Notes: generated from the sequence alone by a model not told the origin. Shown: positions 42,313-49,817, numbered from the stretch's first letter. The stretch is 64,000 bases of DNA from JAIEPM01 sp964546815 (GCA_964546815.1 CAZJLR010000029.1:1-64000), one strand, 5' to 3'. Numbers and translations: made by a program.

Positions 42313-42450
42313 GTGACCTTCCTCGAAAAATTTCAAAAAAAATTTTTTCTGCTCTTTTTCGACCTCAAAGCAGATTCACCACAGAAGATATCACTCATGC
42401 GAAAGCGCATTACAAGCCAGTTTCAGAAGATAGACGGTGGCACTGATTGA
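42313..42450 (+). CDS. Small protein (45 aa), in frame with a downstream frame across TGA
   Basis: A GTG start follows the strong site GAGGGGAG by eight bases. The product is basic and Phe-rich at the N-terminus (TFLEKFQKKFFLLFFDLKAD). After its TGA stop (42448-42450) the same frame stays open for 56 more codons to TAG at 42619-42621. Either this is a complete small gene, a gene broken by a nonsense change, or a read-through/recoded gene. Unrecognised family. Confidence 0.35.
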   Translation: MTFLEKFQKKFFLLFFDLKADSPQKISLMRKRITSQFQKIDGGTD

Positions 42451-42621
42451 AAAATATCAGATCGGGGAATGGATCTTTTTCAGAGGTGGGTGGTCTTGCA
42501 ATTTCTTCAGATTGAAAGTAACCTATTTTGTGTGTGGTGTGATCAACGAGAGTATCGAAATGCTCTCAATGAAAAAAGTGGTGGCACAAGCGAAGTTGTT
42601 CTGAGAGAGTTGCAAAAATAG
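42451..42621 (+). other. Open continuation of the 45-aa frame past TGA
   Basis: Reads KISDRGMDLFQRWVVLQF..., including CVWC and ending VLRELQK. An internal ATG at 42469 is preceded directly by GGGGA, too close to be a good start. A protein-like composition with a CxxC pair is suggestive. The remaining 42622-42713 is AT-rich leader of the next gene. Confidence 0.3.
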
Positions 42622-42713
42622 CCTGAAGGTTTTCCGGACGGCCATATATGAATAGCTCATCCAAGGATTTGGCAGAAAGCCCCACCTATATATTAAGTAG
42701 GAGGAACGTGTAA

Positions 42714-43364
42714 ATGGCAGTTACAAAGCCGAAGAAAAAGAAAGCCAAAAAACGGGCTAGCATCTCTCCAGCCGCCGCTATGGGCGAAGGAACAGAAGCT
42801 GCACCGAAAAAGGCTGCTAAGAAAACAACCAAAAAGGCTGGAGCCAAAAAAGCTACAGCTAAAAAGGCTGTAAAAGCGCCTGCCAAAAAGGCCGCCGCTA
42901 AGAAAACAACAAAGAAAGCTGCTCCGAAAAAAGCCGCTGCTAAAAAGACAACAGCCAAAAAAGCAACTGCTAAGAAAGCTGCTCCGAAAAAAGCCGCTGC
43001 TAAAAAGACAACAGCCAAAAAAGCTGCTCCGAAAAAAGCCGCTGCTAAGAAAACTACCAAAAAGGTAGCAGCAAAGGGCGCTAAAAAAGCAGCTCCGAAA
43101 AAGAAAGTAGCCGCAAAGAAGACCACAGCAAAGAAAGCAGCTCCGAAAAAGGCCGCTGCTAAGAAGGCTGCTCCGAAGAAAGCCGCTGCTAAAAAGACAA
43201 CAGCTAAAAAGGCCGCTCCGAAAAAAGCAGCCGCTAAGAAAGCTGCTCCGAAAAAAGCCGCCGGCGCAAAAAAGGCAACTCGTAAAAAAGTAGCCCGTAA
43301 GCCGAAAGCAGAAGCCATGCAAGCTCCATCCGGAGAAAACATGGGCGGCGAAGGCGAATCCTAA
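42714..43364 (+). CDS. Histone H1-like Lys/Ala-rich DNA-binding protein
   Basis: 216 residues built almost wholly from AAPKKAAAKKTTAKK-type repeats (Lys, Ala, Thr, Pro), like eukaryotic H1 tails and bacterial HctB/AlgP-type proteins. It is expected to bind and compact DNA without sequence specificity. The last 20 residues lose the repeat (EAMQAPSGENMGGEGES). AGGAGG stands before the ATG. At DNA level 42912-42964 and 42972-43024 are identical 53-bp direct repeats with a 60-bp period, so the array should vary in length between strains. Monocistronic, with its own terminator. Confidence 0.85.
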   Translation: MAVTKPKKKKAKKRASISPAAAMGEGTEAAPKKAAKKTTKKAGAKKATAKKAVKAPAKKAAAKKTTKKAAPKKAAAKKTTAKKATAKKAAPKKAAAKKTTAKKAAPKKAAAKKTTKKVAAKGAKKAAPKKKVAAKKTTAKKAAPKKAAAKKAAPKKAAAKKTTAKKAAPKKAAAKKAAPKKAAGAKKATRKKVARKPKAEAMQAPSGENMGGEGES

Positions 43365-43384
43365 ATTAACGCCTCGTAAGTATC

Positions 43385-43414
43385 AAGGGGACTCACTTTG
43401 TGAGTCCCCTTTTC
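43385..43414 (+). terminator. Rho-independent terminator of the H1-like gene
   Basis: AAGGGGACTCAC pairs with GTGAGTCCCCTT around TTT, followed by TTCTTTT. A strong, canonical hairpin. Confidence 0.93.
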
Positions 43415-43446
43415 TTTTGCGTAAGACCCAGACCTGCACAGTTTTC

Positions 43447-43475
43447 GTAGGGGCGACGCATGGCTTCGACCGTAC
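43447..43475. repeat. Solo module A palindrome fragment
   Basis: GTAGGGGCGACGCATGGCTT followed by CGACCGTAC is one decayed arm of module A standing alone between genes. The rest of the 43365-43665 gap is AT-rich and should hold the promoter of the first precursor peptide gene. Confidence 0.7.
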
Positions 43476-43665
43476 ATTGATTTCAAAATTCGCGTCGATT
43501 CAACACGAAAAAATTTCGCAAACCCAGATCGAATACACGATGCAAATACAAAACATATGCAGCACAAAAATGTCGCGTTGAGTATTTAGTTGATTGAGGG
43601 GTACATAGTGATCGTTCCTCACGAGACATTGTGCGGATCATTATGTAGTTAATCTGGAGAAAGCT

Positions 43666-43965
43666 ATGAAGAAAATCTCGAAGAATGAGTTGCTGGCAAT
43701 ACTTGCTGCAGCTGGAGTAAGCAGCACAAGTGCAGCACTGGCAACAAACCTCGAAGAGTCAAAAAATGTCAACTCGCTAGGGAAAATTGAACATAGTGGA
43801 TCTACTTACCTTGCCGACGAAACAAAATGCGGCAAGGGTTCTTGCGGAAAAGATGAAAAAGGTGCGAAGGCTGCCAAGAAAGAGCACGCTAAGAAAGCAG
43901 TGAAAGAAAAAGCAGCAGAGAAAAAAGAAGAAAAGAAAGAGGAGAAAAAAGAAGAAGCCAAGTAG
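43666..43965 (+). CDS. Putative RiPP precursor 1 (HvfA/BufA-like, KCGKGSCG motif)
   Basis: 99 residues. A hydrophobic leader (LLAILAAAGVSSTSAALATN) resembles the Sec signal of HvfA/bufferin precursors. It is followed by a spacer, one Cys motif DETKCGKGSCGKDEKG with Cys55 and Cys60, and a Lys/Glu/Ala tail ending in KKEEKKEE repeats. The KCGxGxCG motif is close to the EGKCG type modified by MNIO enzymes, and an MNIO gene lies downstream at 44608. The ribosome site is GGAG in CTGGAGAAAGCT. It has its own terminator before the second precursor, so it can be expressed separately and in excess. Mature form probably secreted and metal-binding (inference). Confidence 0.7.
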   Translation: MKKISKNELLAILAAAGVSSTSAALATNLEESKNVNSLGKIEHSGSTYLADETKCGKGSCGKDEKGAKAAKKEHAKKAVKEKAAEKKEEKKEEKKEEAK

Positions 43966-44021
43966 AGTCTGATAAATGACTCAGGTTCAACTGCAAATTC
44001 AAATCCATATATAAGGAACGT

Positions 44022-44059
44022 GAGCGACACCTTGCATTGTTAAAAGGTGTCGCTCTTTC
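44022..44059 (+). terminator. Terminator after precursor 1
   Basis: GAGCGACACCTT pairs with AAGGTGTCGCTC, followed by TTTCCTT. It separates the two precursor genes transcriptionally. Confidence 0.88.
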
Positions 44060-44269
44060 CTTAGGAAATTACAAACTGTTGAGCCTGAAATAGTCGACCA
44101 GCAAAGAGTCGACGCGATTTTACATTCCCATAACCTGGATTTACCAATGGACTTAATCTAGACCTACTACCATGCAAAATAGTCTCTCAACTGCAGGTTG
44201 TCATTATGATTACCGAGCGAGAGAGGTTTGAGTGGTTACACAGTCAACTAAATAAAAGGTAGAAGACTC
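44060..44269. other. Leader of precursor 2
   Basis: About 210 bases between the terminator and the second precursor. It should contain the promoter of the precursor 2-MNIO-HvfC-YceI operon. No clear operator or riboswitch is seen. Confidence 0.35.
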
Positions 44270-44557
44270 ATGGACAATCTTTCTAAAGTTCAGCTCGCTG
44301 CAGCTCTAGTAGCAGCTCTCGGAATCAGCGCTCCAGCTTTCGCAGCTGACAACGCAACCGCAGAAAAGACCGAAAAGTCTGTAAAGACACAACTCAAAGA
44401 CAAGAAAGAAAAGAAAGAAGAGAAGAAAGACGAAGCTAAGAAGGACGACAAAGCTGCTGAAAAATCTTGCAAGAAAGACGAAAAGTCATGCAAGAAGGAC
44501 GAAAAGTCCTGCAAGAAGGGCGAAAAGTCCTGCAAGAAAGCTGAAGAGAAGAAATAA
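44270..44557 (+). CDS. Putative RiPP precursor 2 with four EKSCKK(D/G) heptads
   Basis: 95 residues. A signal peptide (LAAALVAALGISAPAFAADN) is followed by a Lys/Glu/Asp-rich spacer (about 30-63) and four exact heptads EKSCKK(D/G/A), placing single cysteines at 67, 74, 81 and 88. Period seven with one Cys each is unlike the usual EGKCG pairs of bufferins, so the core would be new. AAGGTAG precedes the ATG. The MNIO gene follows after 50 bases, the normal place for a cognate precursor. Expected fate: Cys modification by the MNIO enzyme, export, metal (copper) binding; all inferred. Confidence 0.72.
   Translation: MDNLSKVQLAAALVAALGISAPAFAADNATAEKTEKSVKTQLKDKKEKKEEKKDEAKKDDKAAEKSCKKDEKSCKKDEKSCKKGEKSCKKAEEKK
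44459..44542 (+). repeat. 21-bp tandem repeat encoding the Cys heptads
   Basis: Four in-frame 21-bp units of the form GAAAAGTC(A/C)TGCAAGAAG(G/A)(A/G)C. The units differ mainly at third codon positions, which suggests selection on the peptide rather than recent slippage. Confidence 0.85.
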
Positions 44558-44607
44558 GCTTCTTTCGCTATTCTCTCGATCGATAAGATCAAAGGGCGAA
44601 GGTCTCC

Positions 44608-45579
44608 ATGGCAACAGAATTCCTGCGACAAAAGTCTCAAATCGCACCGCTAGGTGTGGGTTTGGGTCTTCGAAGGGAAATGGCCGTGGAGACCTTTGCT
44701 CATCCTAATGAAATCGACTTTCTGGAAATATCTCCAGAAAATTATATGGACACAGGCGGTGCTGCTCGCCACCGACTTGAGTTTGCAAATGAGCAATTTC
44801 CAATAATTTCGCACGGACTGAATTTATCAATTGGAAGTACAGATGAGCTCAACTATGACTATCTTGCTTACCTGAAAAAACTTCTCGACCTCATCGATGC
44901 GCCCTGGTGGAGTGACCACTTGTGTTTCACCAGCGTCGACAACATTTATATGTACGACTTGCTACCGCTTCCGTTTTCTAAAGAAGCAATCAAGCATGTC
45001 GTTGAGCGTATAAAACGAGTACAAGACTATGTCGGCAGACCATTTCTTTTAGAGAACGTCTCTTTCTACATGTACATGCCAGGCAATGAAATGCCAGAGA
45101 CTGAATTCATAAGCGAAATTGTTGAAAAGGCTGATTGCGGACTGCTTCTGGACGTCAACAATGTCATCGTCAACTCAATAAATCTCAAATTCGATGCGGA
45201 AGAGTTTGTCAAAAAGCTTCCACTAGAACGCGTATTGCAGATTCATCTTGCTGGTCACAAACGAATTGGTGAATTCATTATCGACACCCATGGTGCTGCA
45301 ATTATTGATCCTGTTTACAAATTGCTCGACTTTGTATTGAAGCGAGCTGATGTTAAAGCAGTAATGCTTGAGCGCGATCAAAACTTTCCTGAATTTAGCG
45401 AAATACTTGCTGAGCTAGCCCAGATAAGAGACATCGCGGAAAGCAACAATCTTTTCGTCAAATCAGACAAAGAACCAGCAATCGTTGCGGCACAGTCGAT
45501 TCCAGACTGGATTAGCGCCGAATCAAACGACCCGTCACGCAAATTTAGAGGCAAAACACAAAATGCCCTCCCTGCATGA
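44608..45579 (+). CDS. MNIO enzyme (DUF692; HvfB/BufB/MbnB family)
   Basis: A multinuclear non-haem iron oxidase with a TIM-barrel fold, which modifies cysteines of small precursors (for example to thiooxazoles or oxazolone-thioamides). 323 residues. Family signatures are seen: GLGLRREM, IDFLEISPENYM, ISHGLNLSIGS, DHLCF, LLENVS, LLLDVNNV, QIHLAGH and IDTHG; the His, Glu and Asp residues in them are the iron ligands. It follows precursor 2 by 50 bases and overlaps the HvfC-like gene by 17 bases. The order precursor-MNIO-partner is that of hvf/buf operons. Confidence 0.93.
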   Translation: MATEFLRQKSQIAPLGVGLGLRREMAVETFAHPNEIDFLEISPENYMDTGGAARHRLEFANEQFPIISHGLNLSIGSTDELNYDYLAYLKKLLDLIDAPWWSDHLCFTSVDNIYMYDLLPLPFSKEAIKHVVERIKRVQDYVGRPFLLENVSFYMYMPGNEMPETEFISEIVEKADCGLLLDVNNVIVNSINLKFDAEEFVKKLPLERVLQIHLAGHKRIGEFIIDTHGAAIIDPVYKLLDFVLKRADVKAVMLERDQNFPEFSEILAELAQIRDIAESNNLFVKSDKEPAIVAAQSIPDWISAESNDPSRKFRGKTQNALPA

Positions 45580-46423
45580 AATAGAAAGAACAATGCGCTT
45601 GCTCTGGTTAGATCGCGATGCGCAAGAATGGTTAAACTCTGATGCTTCTCTCGCAGAAGCTCCACAGGTGGTTGCAGGCCTCAACCCCGAAATTTTAGCT
45701 GAGGTAAATCGGGCCGGTGCCGCACTTTATGCGCGCTCAATCAGATATGAACATCAGGACATGGCAGATTGCATTTTTCCATTTTGTGCAAAAGCAATTG
45801 GAAAAGACTGGGATCTCATTGCCAGCAACTATTACAAGCTTTATCCTTCAAGCCATTTCAACTTCAATAAAATATGCGCGCAATTCTCAGAGTACCTGAA
45901 AGTACACTGCGGCGACCTCGTTGAGAAATATCCTTACCTTCCTGAACTTGCAGATTACGAGTATTTGGAACTGGAAAAAGCAGAAGACGAACGCAAGATA
46001 GAACGTTCTCCATATCTGGAAATAAATTCGCTTGCGCAAATCACAGAATTTTTTCCAGTGGTAAATCAGACCCTGAAGTTGTGTCGATACAACTATCCGA
46101 TTGCTGAAATCGCAGCAAACTTCGAAAAGGCAAAACGCCCACGCAAAAAATTCAAGGCAAAACCCACAAACATAGCCATTTACAGAGACCCTGACAGTCA
46201 CCGTACAAGGTTTATGGAACTTGGAAATGCGATTGCGTCGATTGTGGAAACGGCGCAGCAAAAACCTACTATTTATCAGGACTTGCTCAAGCTAACAATA
46301 AGCTTGACACCAGAATTAGATCCGGGGCAAGCAGCTCTGGAGTTTCTCTCATTAGTAGAAGAACTCCACAAAGACAACATTTTCGTTGGTTCAAAAAATA
46401 AGGGTGAATTGAATGGCAATTAA
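45563..46423 (+). CDS. HvfC/BufC-like partner protein (DUF2063-type)
   Basis: The ATG at 45563 (MPSLHEIERTM) overlaps the MNIO gene by 17 bases and is preferred to an earlier start at 45485 that overlaps by 95. 286 residues. The N-terminal domain (about 40-145) fits DUF2063: LNPEILAEVNRAGAALYARSI, IFPFCAKAIGKDW, NYYKLYPSSHFNF, YPYLPELADYEYLE. In known systems the partner binds the precursor leader and delivers it to the MNIO enzyme. The C-terminal half is basic then helical and less conserved. The YceI gene begins 11 bases before its stop. Confidence 0.82.
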   Translation: MPSLHEIERTMRLLWLDRDAQEWLNSDASLAEAPQVVAGLNPEILAEVNRAGAALYARSIRYEHQDMADCIFPFCAKAIGKDWDLIASNYYKLYPSSHFNFNKICAQFSEYLKVHCGDLVEKYPYLPELADYEYLELEKAEDERKIERSPYLEINSLAQITEFFPVVNQTLKLCRYNYPIAEIAANFEKAKRPRKKFKAKPTNIAIYRDPDSHRTRFMELGNAIASIVETAQQKPTIYQDLLKLTISLTPELDPGQAALEFLSLVEELHKDNIFVGSKNKGELNGN

Positions 46424-47111
46424 GAGATCTATTACAACGCTGCTCTGTGCAGCCGCATACGTTTTTTCGTGCGCTTCAGTCTCTGCAGCACCGCGTGTTT
46501 TCAAAATCGAAGACGACAAAAACCGCGACGTGGTAAGTTTCAATTCAGATGCGGCACTAGAGCTCATTGTAGGCAACACAAATAAAATAAACGGCTCAAT
46601 TACAGTTGATGACAGCATGGACTTGAGCAAAGCAACACAAGCCAGTTTTGATGTTGATCTTGCTAGCATCGATACAGGCATTCCGCTGCGCAACGAACAC
46701 ATGCGCGACAATTTTTTGAAAACCAAAGACTTTCCCAAAGCGACATTTGTTCTGAAAAAAATACTGAATCCACCCAAAAGCCTGAAACCAGGAAGCAAGG
46801 TCAAACTTAATTGCATAGGCGATTTTACTTGCCATGGAAAAACAGTTTCGAAGCAAATACCTATCGACCTCACCTATTTCACAAAATGCAAGGCTACTGA
46901 AGAAAAGCGACCAGGTTGCGACCTCTTGCAATTTAAAGCAGTTTTCCCGGTAGCTTTTAAAGACCACGGCATACCTCGTCCGGAAATCGTTTTTCAGAAG
47001 CTTGCTGACACAGTTATCGTCACAGTTTCAGCTACAGCGTATAATCAAGTCGAGGGTGCCGGTAGCAAAGAAGCAGATCCCAAGGCTACGGGGCACCAGT
47101 CCAAGAAGTAA
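46413..47111 (+). CDS. YceI-like secreted lipocalin-fold protein
   Basis: A signal peptide (ITTLLCAAAYVFSCASVSA) precedes a YceI-type beta barrel of about 190 residues: the family-like core ASFDVDLASIDTGIPLRNEHMRDN-FLKTKDFPKATF is plain, and the C-terminal strands end at about 215. YceI proteins bind isoprenoid-like lipids in the periplasm. It overlaps the HvfC-like gene by 11 bases, so it is an integral part of the operon. In the textbook hvf cluster this place is taken by a DoxX-type membrane protein, so the partner is unusual. A CHGK and a few extra Cys are present. Confidence 0.85.
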   Translation: MAIKRSITTLLCAAAYVFSCASVSAAPRVFKIEDDKNRDVVSFNSDAALELIVGNTNKINGSITVDDSMDLSKATQASFDVDLASIDTGIPLRNEHMRDNFLKTKDFPKATFVLKKILNPPKSLKPGSKVKLNCIGDFTCHGKTVSKQIPIDLTYFTKCKATEEKRPGCDLLQFKAVFPVAFKDHGIPRPEIVFQKLADTVIVTVSATAYNQVEGAGSKEADPKATGHQSKK

Positions 47112-47141
47112 AGGGAATTTCCGGCTAGTACCGGTCATCAA

Positions 47142-47723
47142 ATGACTGAAGCACCAGCAAGCGGGGACACCCGGTTCTATGTGACGCCGGGTCTAAATCC
47201 AAAATCGCGAAATGAACGCTATAAACGCGTTCATTTTTACGTGTCTCAACTTGGAATTTCAGTTTCGGCCAGACTGAAAGAACGCCTTTTGGCAATCAGG
47301 GCTCTTGCGGAAAAAATCAAAGACCCAGACCTGGCAGCTCTGGCGTCGAAAAACTTTTCAGAAGAGGAGTTTTTGCCGGCAGTCAAAGAGCTGATTTGTA
47401 TTTGGATTCACCTTGATGCAGCCGACCAGGGTGGAGATTTGATGCCGGCCTGGTTAATGAACTACTTAAAGCTGGCACTTTATGCCAGCGACTACTTAAT
47501 AGCCGCGCCGGATGCCATGAGTGTCATGGACCTTCACTCTGATTGCGCCGACCTTGACGCACTATGCAGTGAAGTCGCTATCAAAGTATGTGAGTATCTC
47601 GGATTTGGCAGCGCTGCCGCTGCATTTGCCCCTGGAATTAAGCCCCTTCTGTCTGAAACTAGACTGATTCGACAGGCTCATTTGAAAGAATCGCTATGTA
47701 AACCGCTTTCTGAAATGGGATAA
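47142..47723 (+). CDS. Hypothetical cytosolic helical protein (193 aa)
   Basis: No family recognised. A mostly helical sequence (SARLKERLLAIRALAEKIKDPDLAAL, DLHSDCADLDALCSEVAIKVCEYLG) with no signal peptide. It follows the YceI gene by 30 bases and may belong to the same transcript. A role in the MNIO system is possible only by position. Confidence 0.5.
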   Translation: MTEAPASGDTRFYVTPGLNPKSRNERYKRVHFYVSQLGISVSARLKERLLAIRALAEKIKDPDLAALASKNFSEEEFLPAVKELICIWIHLDAADQGGDLMPAWLMNYLKLALYASDYLIAAPDAMSVMDLHSDCADLDALCSEVAIKVCEYLGFGSAAAAFAPGIKPLLSETRLIRQAHLKESLCKPLSEMG

Positions 47724-47824
47724 AAGCATGCCGGTGAAGATTAACTCTTAGATTAATACTGGTTTCGCCTTTTATCAGCAGGGTATAAAGCCTAGGTGAA
47801 GTCTAAAGCGCTGGAAACAATACA

Positions 47825-48094
47825 ATGAGCGACATCAACAACGAAAGTGACAAGCCAGTCGTAAATAACGAAGCCTCCATTGGTGGCTTGCACCCCGAAA
47901 ACTTTTTCAGCGCAGTTCCTGAAGCAATGAAATCGTTTGAAAACGCAGCCAAGGCGACTGATTTCATTTCAGGAAAAACCGGCACGCAAGACGTCTGGGG
48001 CAAAACAGAAGACAGCCTCACCAGAGCTGCTGCCAAACAGCTAAACAACGAGCATCCACTTACTACGCGCAACATGGTTACTCACCTCAAGTAA
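47825..48094 (+). CDS. Small hypothetical protein (89 aa)
   Basis: Unrecognised, hydrophilic, no signal peptide or Cys. Begins MSDINNESDKPVVNNEA and contains HPENFFSAVPEAMKSFENAAK. A weak ribosome site (GGAAACAAT) precedes the ATG. It is followed 18 bases later by a module A repeat that may also serve as its terminator. Confidence 0.5.
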   Translation: MSDINNESDKPVVNNEASIGGLHPENFFSAVPEAMKSFENAAKATDFISGKTGTQDVWGKTEDSLTRAAAKQLNNEHPLTTRNMVTHLK

Positions 48095-48111
48095 GCGATT
48101 TCAATGATTTT

Positions 48112-48206
48112 GTAGGGGCGACGCCATGCGTCGCCCTTTTGTTAAGTACGTTTTTTTGACGGGTTGTTTTAACCGGTTGTTTTTAACGGCCGGGCGTCGC
48201 CCCTAC
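48112..48206. repeat. Module A-type repeat, copy with a different interior
   Basis: The left arm GTAGGGGCGACGCCATGCGT and the right arm end GGGCGTCGCCCCTAC are present, the right one shortened. The interior is unlike copies 1-3 and contains two GGTTGTTTT(T)AAC units. It separates the converging 89-aa and aat genes. Confidence 0.8.
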
Positions 48207-48216
48207 AGTAAATTGG

Positions 48217-48804
48217 CTAGACGAAGCTGACGTTTTGTCTTACTGCGTGCTGCAGGCGGTTTATATAGTCGGACTGCTTTATATTGACGGCGCCGAAGAT
48301 GCTCAGATGTTCTGTCATGAACTGGCAATCTAGCAGCGTAAATCCGCGAGCCTTCATTCGTTCTACCAGATAGATAAGAGCAATTTTTGAGGCATCGGTG
48401 ACAGTGTGAAACATCGACTCACCCATGAATGCGCCGCCGATGCTGACTCCATAAAGTCCACCGGCGAGTTTTCCATCTAAAAATGTTTCGACGCTGTGAG
48501 CATGTCCCATCTCGTAAAGCTGCGTGTACACCTCGAATATTTCATCAGTAATCCACGTGCTGTCACGCGATGCGCATTGAATCAACACCTCAGTCCAGGC
48601 GCTGTCTACGCGGATTTCAAAAATGCCTTTTCGATAAGTGCGAGCGAGGCGCTTTGGAATATGGAAATTATCCAAATCAAAAATGCAGCGTGGATCAGGT
48701 GAATACCAGCGCACAGGCTCATTTGGGTTTTCGCTGTCACCCATGGGAAATACGCCCATGGAATAAGCCTGGATAAGCAGTTCAGGAGTCAAATCACTGG
48801 ACAT
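48217..48804 (-). CDS. aat: Leucyl/phenylalanyl-tRNA--protein transferase
   Basis: It attaches Leu or Phe to proteins with N-terminal Arg or Lys, marking them for N-end-rule degradation. Family motifs: LLIQAYSMGVFPM, WYSPDPRCIF, GHAHSVETFLDGKLAGGLYGVSIGGAFMGESMF, DCQFMTEHLSIFGA. 195 residues is slightly short because the N-terminus is compact. It is downstream of the cytochrome c gene with a 14-bp gap. Confidence 0.95.
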   Translation of the reverse strand: MSSDLTPELLIQAYSMGVFPMGDSENPNEPVRWYSPDPRCIFDLDNFHIPKRLARTYRKGIFEIRVDSAWTEVLIQCASRDSTWITDEIFEVYTQLYEMGHAHSVETFLDGKLAGGLYGVSIGGAFMGESMFHTVTDASKIALIYLVERMKARGFTLLDCQFMTEHLSIFGAVNIKQSDYINRLQHAVRQNVSFV

Positions 48805-48818
48805 TGCATACCCTATGC

Positions 48819-49172
48819 TTACTTGGTTTTCTTCTTCACAGCAGAAGGTGTCAGGCTGCGAATATAGCTAATAACGTCTGCGAGATCTTGATCGCTCATT
48901 TTGTCTTTGCCGTTTGCAGGCATGCCTTTGGCGGGAAAACCCTGACGAATGGTGGCACCAAGTGTTTTGTCATCAGGCAAGCGCTGCACAAATTTGGCGC
49001 CTTTCAATGGACGTTCAGGATTTAAATTATTGCCTCCGTCAGTGTGACAAATAGCGCATTGCAAGTCGCTGAATATGCGCTTGCCGCGCTTAACGTCACC
49101 TTTTGTGCCTGCAAAACAGGGCAACAGTGCAAACGAGAGCAGTATTGATAGCATTGCCGCAAAAGCGCGCAT
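48819..49172 (-). CDS. Secreted monohaem cytochrome c
   Basis: A signal peptide (MLSILLSFALLPCFA) is followed by a class I cytochrome c: CAICH haem site (Cys39, Cys42, His43), a GMPANG loop with the likely axial Met, and the final helix MSDQDLADVISYIRSL. It is a small periplasmic electron carrier. Its maturation should depend on the ResB/CcsA pair at 60-62 kb. AAGGAG stands eight bases before the ATG. Confidence 0.92.
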   Translation of the reverse strand: MRAFAAMLSILLSFALLPCFAGTKGDVKRGKRIFSDLQCAICHTDGGNNLNPERPLKGAKFVQRLPDDKTLGATIRQGFPAKGMPANGKDKMSDQDLADVISYIRSLTPSAVKKKTK

Positions 49173-49191
49173 TTGAGAGTCTCCTTTCAGA

Positions 49192-49728
49192 CTACTTTAG
49201 CTGGACGATTGGCTCATTCTCTAGAGTTTTGAACGTATAGTTTAGATCGTTCTCGCTCATCATTTCAGAGCCAGGAAGCAATTTTAGTTTGTCGCCATAT
49301 GCTGGAAAAAAACAATCGCAAGAGAAATTCTTGTAGATTTCAGTGAGATAGACTCGATAAAGGTCAGGGTGCTGAACTGCCATTGCGAACAACTCAGAAC
49401 CGCCGATTACAAATACTTCAGACAAGTCACTTGCTTCGCAGAGTTTGAGCGCTTCATCGAATGACGACACCTTGAAACAAGCTTCGGGCAGTTGCAACGA
49501 CTCTTGCCTGGTCAAAACAATATTCATGCGCCCTGGCAATGGTTTTGATTTAGGCGGCAGGGAATCCCAGGTTTTGCGTCCCATGATGACAGCATTTTGT
49601 TTGCCCGATGCTGACTGCGTTGTGATTTGCTTGAATCGTTTTAGATCGCCAGGCAGGCGCCACGGCAAAGTGTTGTCTTTGCCAATGCCCATGTCAATGT
49701 CAACAGCGACTACAATGCTGAACTTCAT
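49192..49728 (-). CDS. folA: Dihydrofolate reductase
   Basis: Reduces dihydrofolate to tetrahydrofolate, restoring what ThyA consumes. The ATG at 49728 (MKFSIVVAVD) is preferred to the adjacent TTG. Motifs: VAVDIDMGIGKDNTLPWRLPGDL, IMGRKTWDSLPPK, GRMNIVLTR, VIGGSELF. 178 residues is normal. It is next to thyA on the same strand (89-bp gap), the common folate-thymidylate pair. Confidence 0.96.
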   Translation of the reverse strand: MKFSIVVAVDIDMGIGKDNTLPWRLPGDLKRFKQITTQSASGKQNAVIMGRKTWDSLPPKSKPLPGRMNIVLTRQESLQLPEACFKVSSFDEALKLCEASDLSEVFVIGGSELFAMAVQHPDLYRVYLTEIYKNFSCDCFFPAYGDKLKLLPGSEMMSENDLNYTFKTLENEPIVQLK

Positions 49729-49817
49729 CAAACTGCTCCCATTGCCTGCAAAGCAAGATATTTACGTTCTAAAGTATATCCTACTGCCGCAAAAACAATT
49801 TCCGTTGTCAACTGCTG

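Noticed and set aside
42693..43342. Long Phe/Ala/Leu-rich antisense frames opposite the H1-like gene
   Set aside because: They are produced by reading Lys/Ala codons backwards (TTT, GCT), a composition effect.
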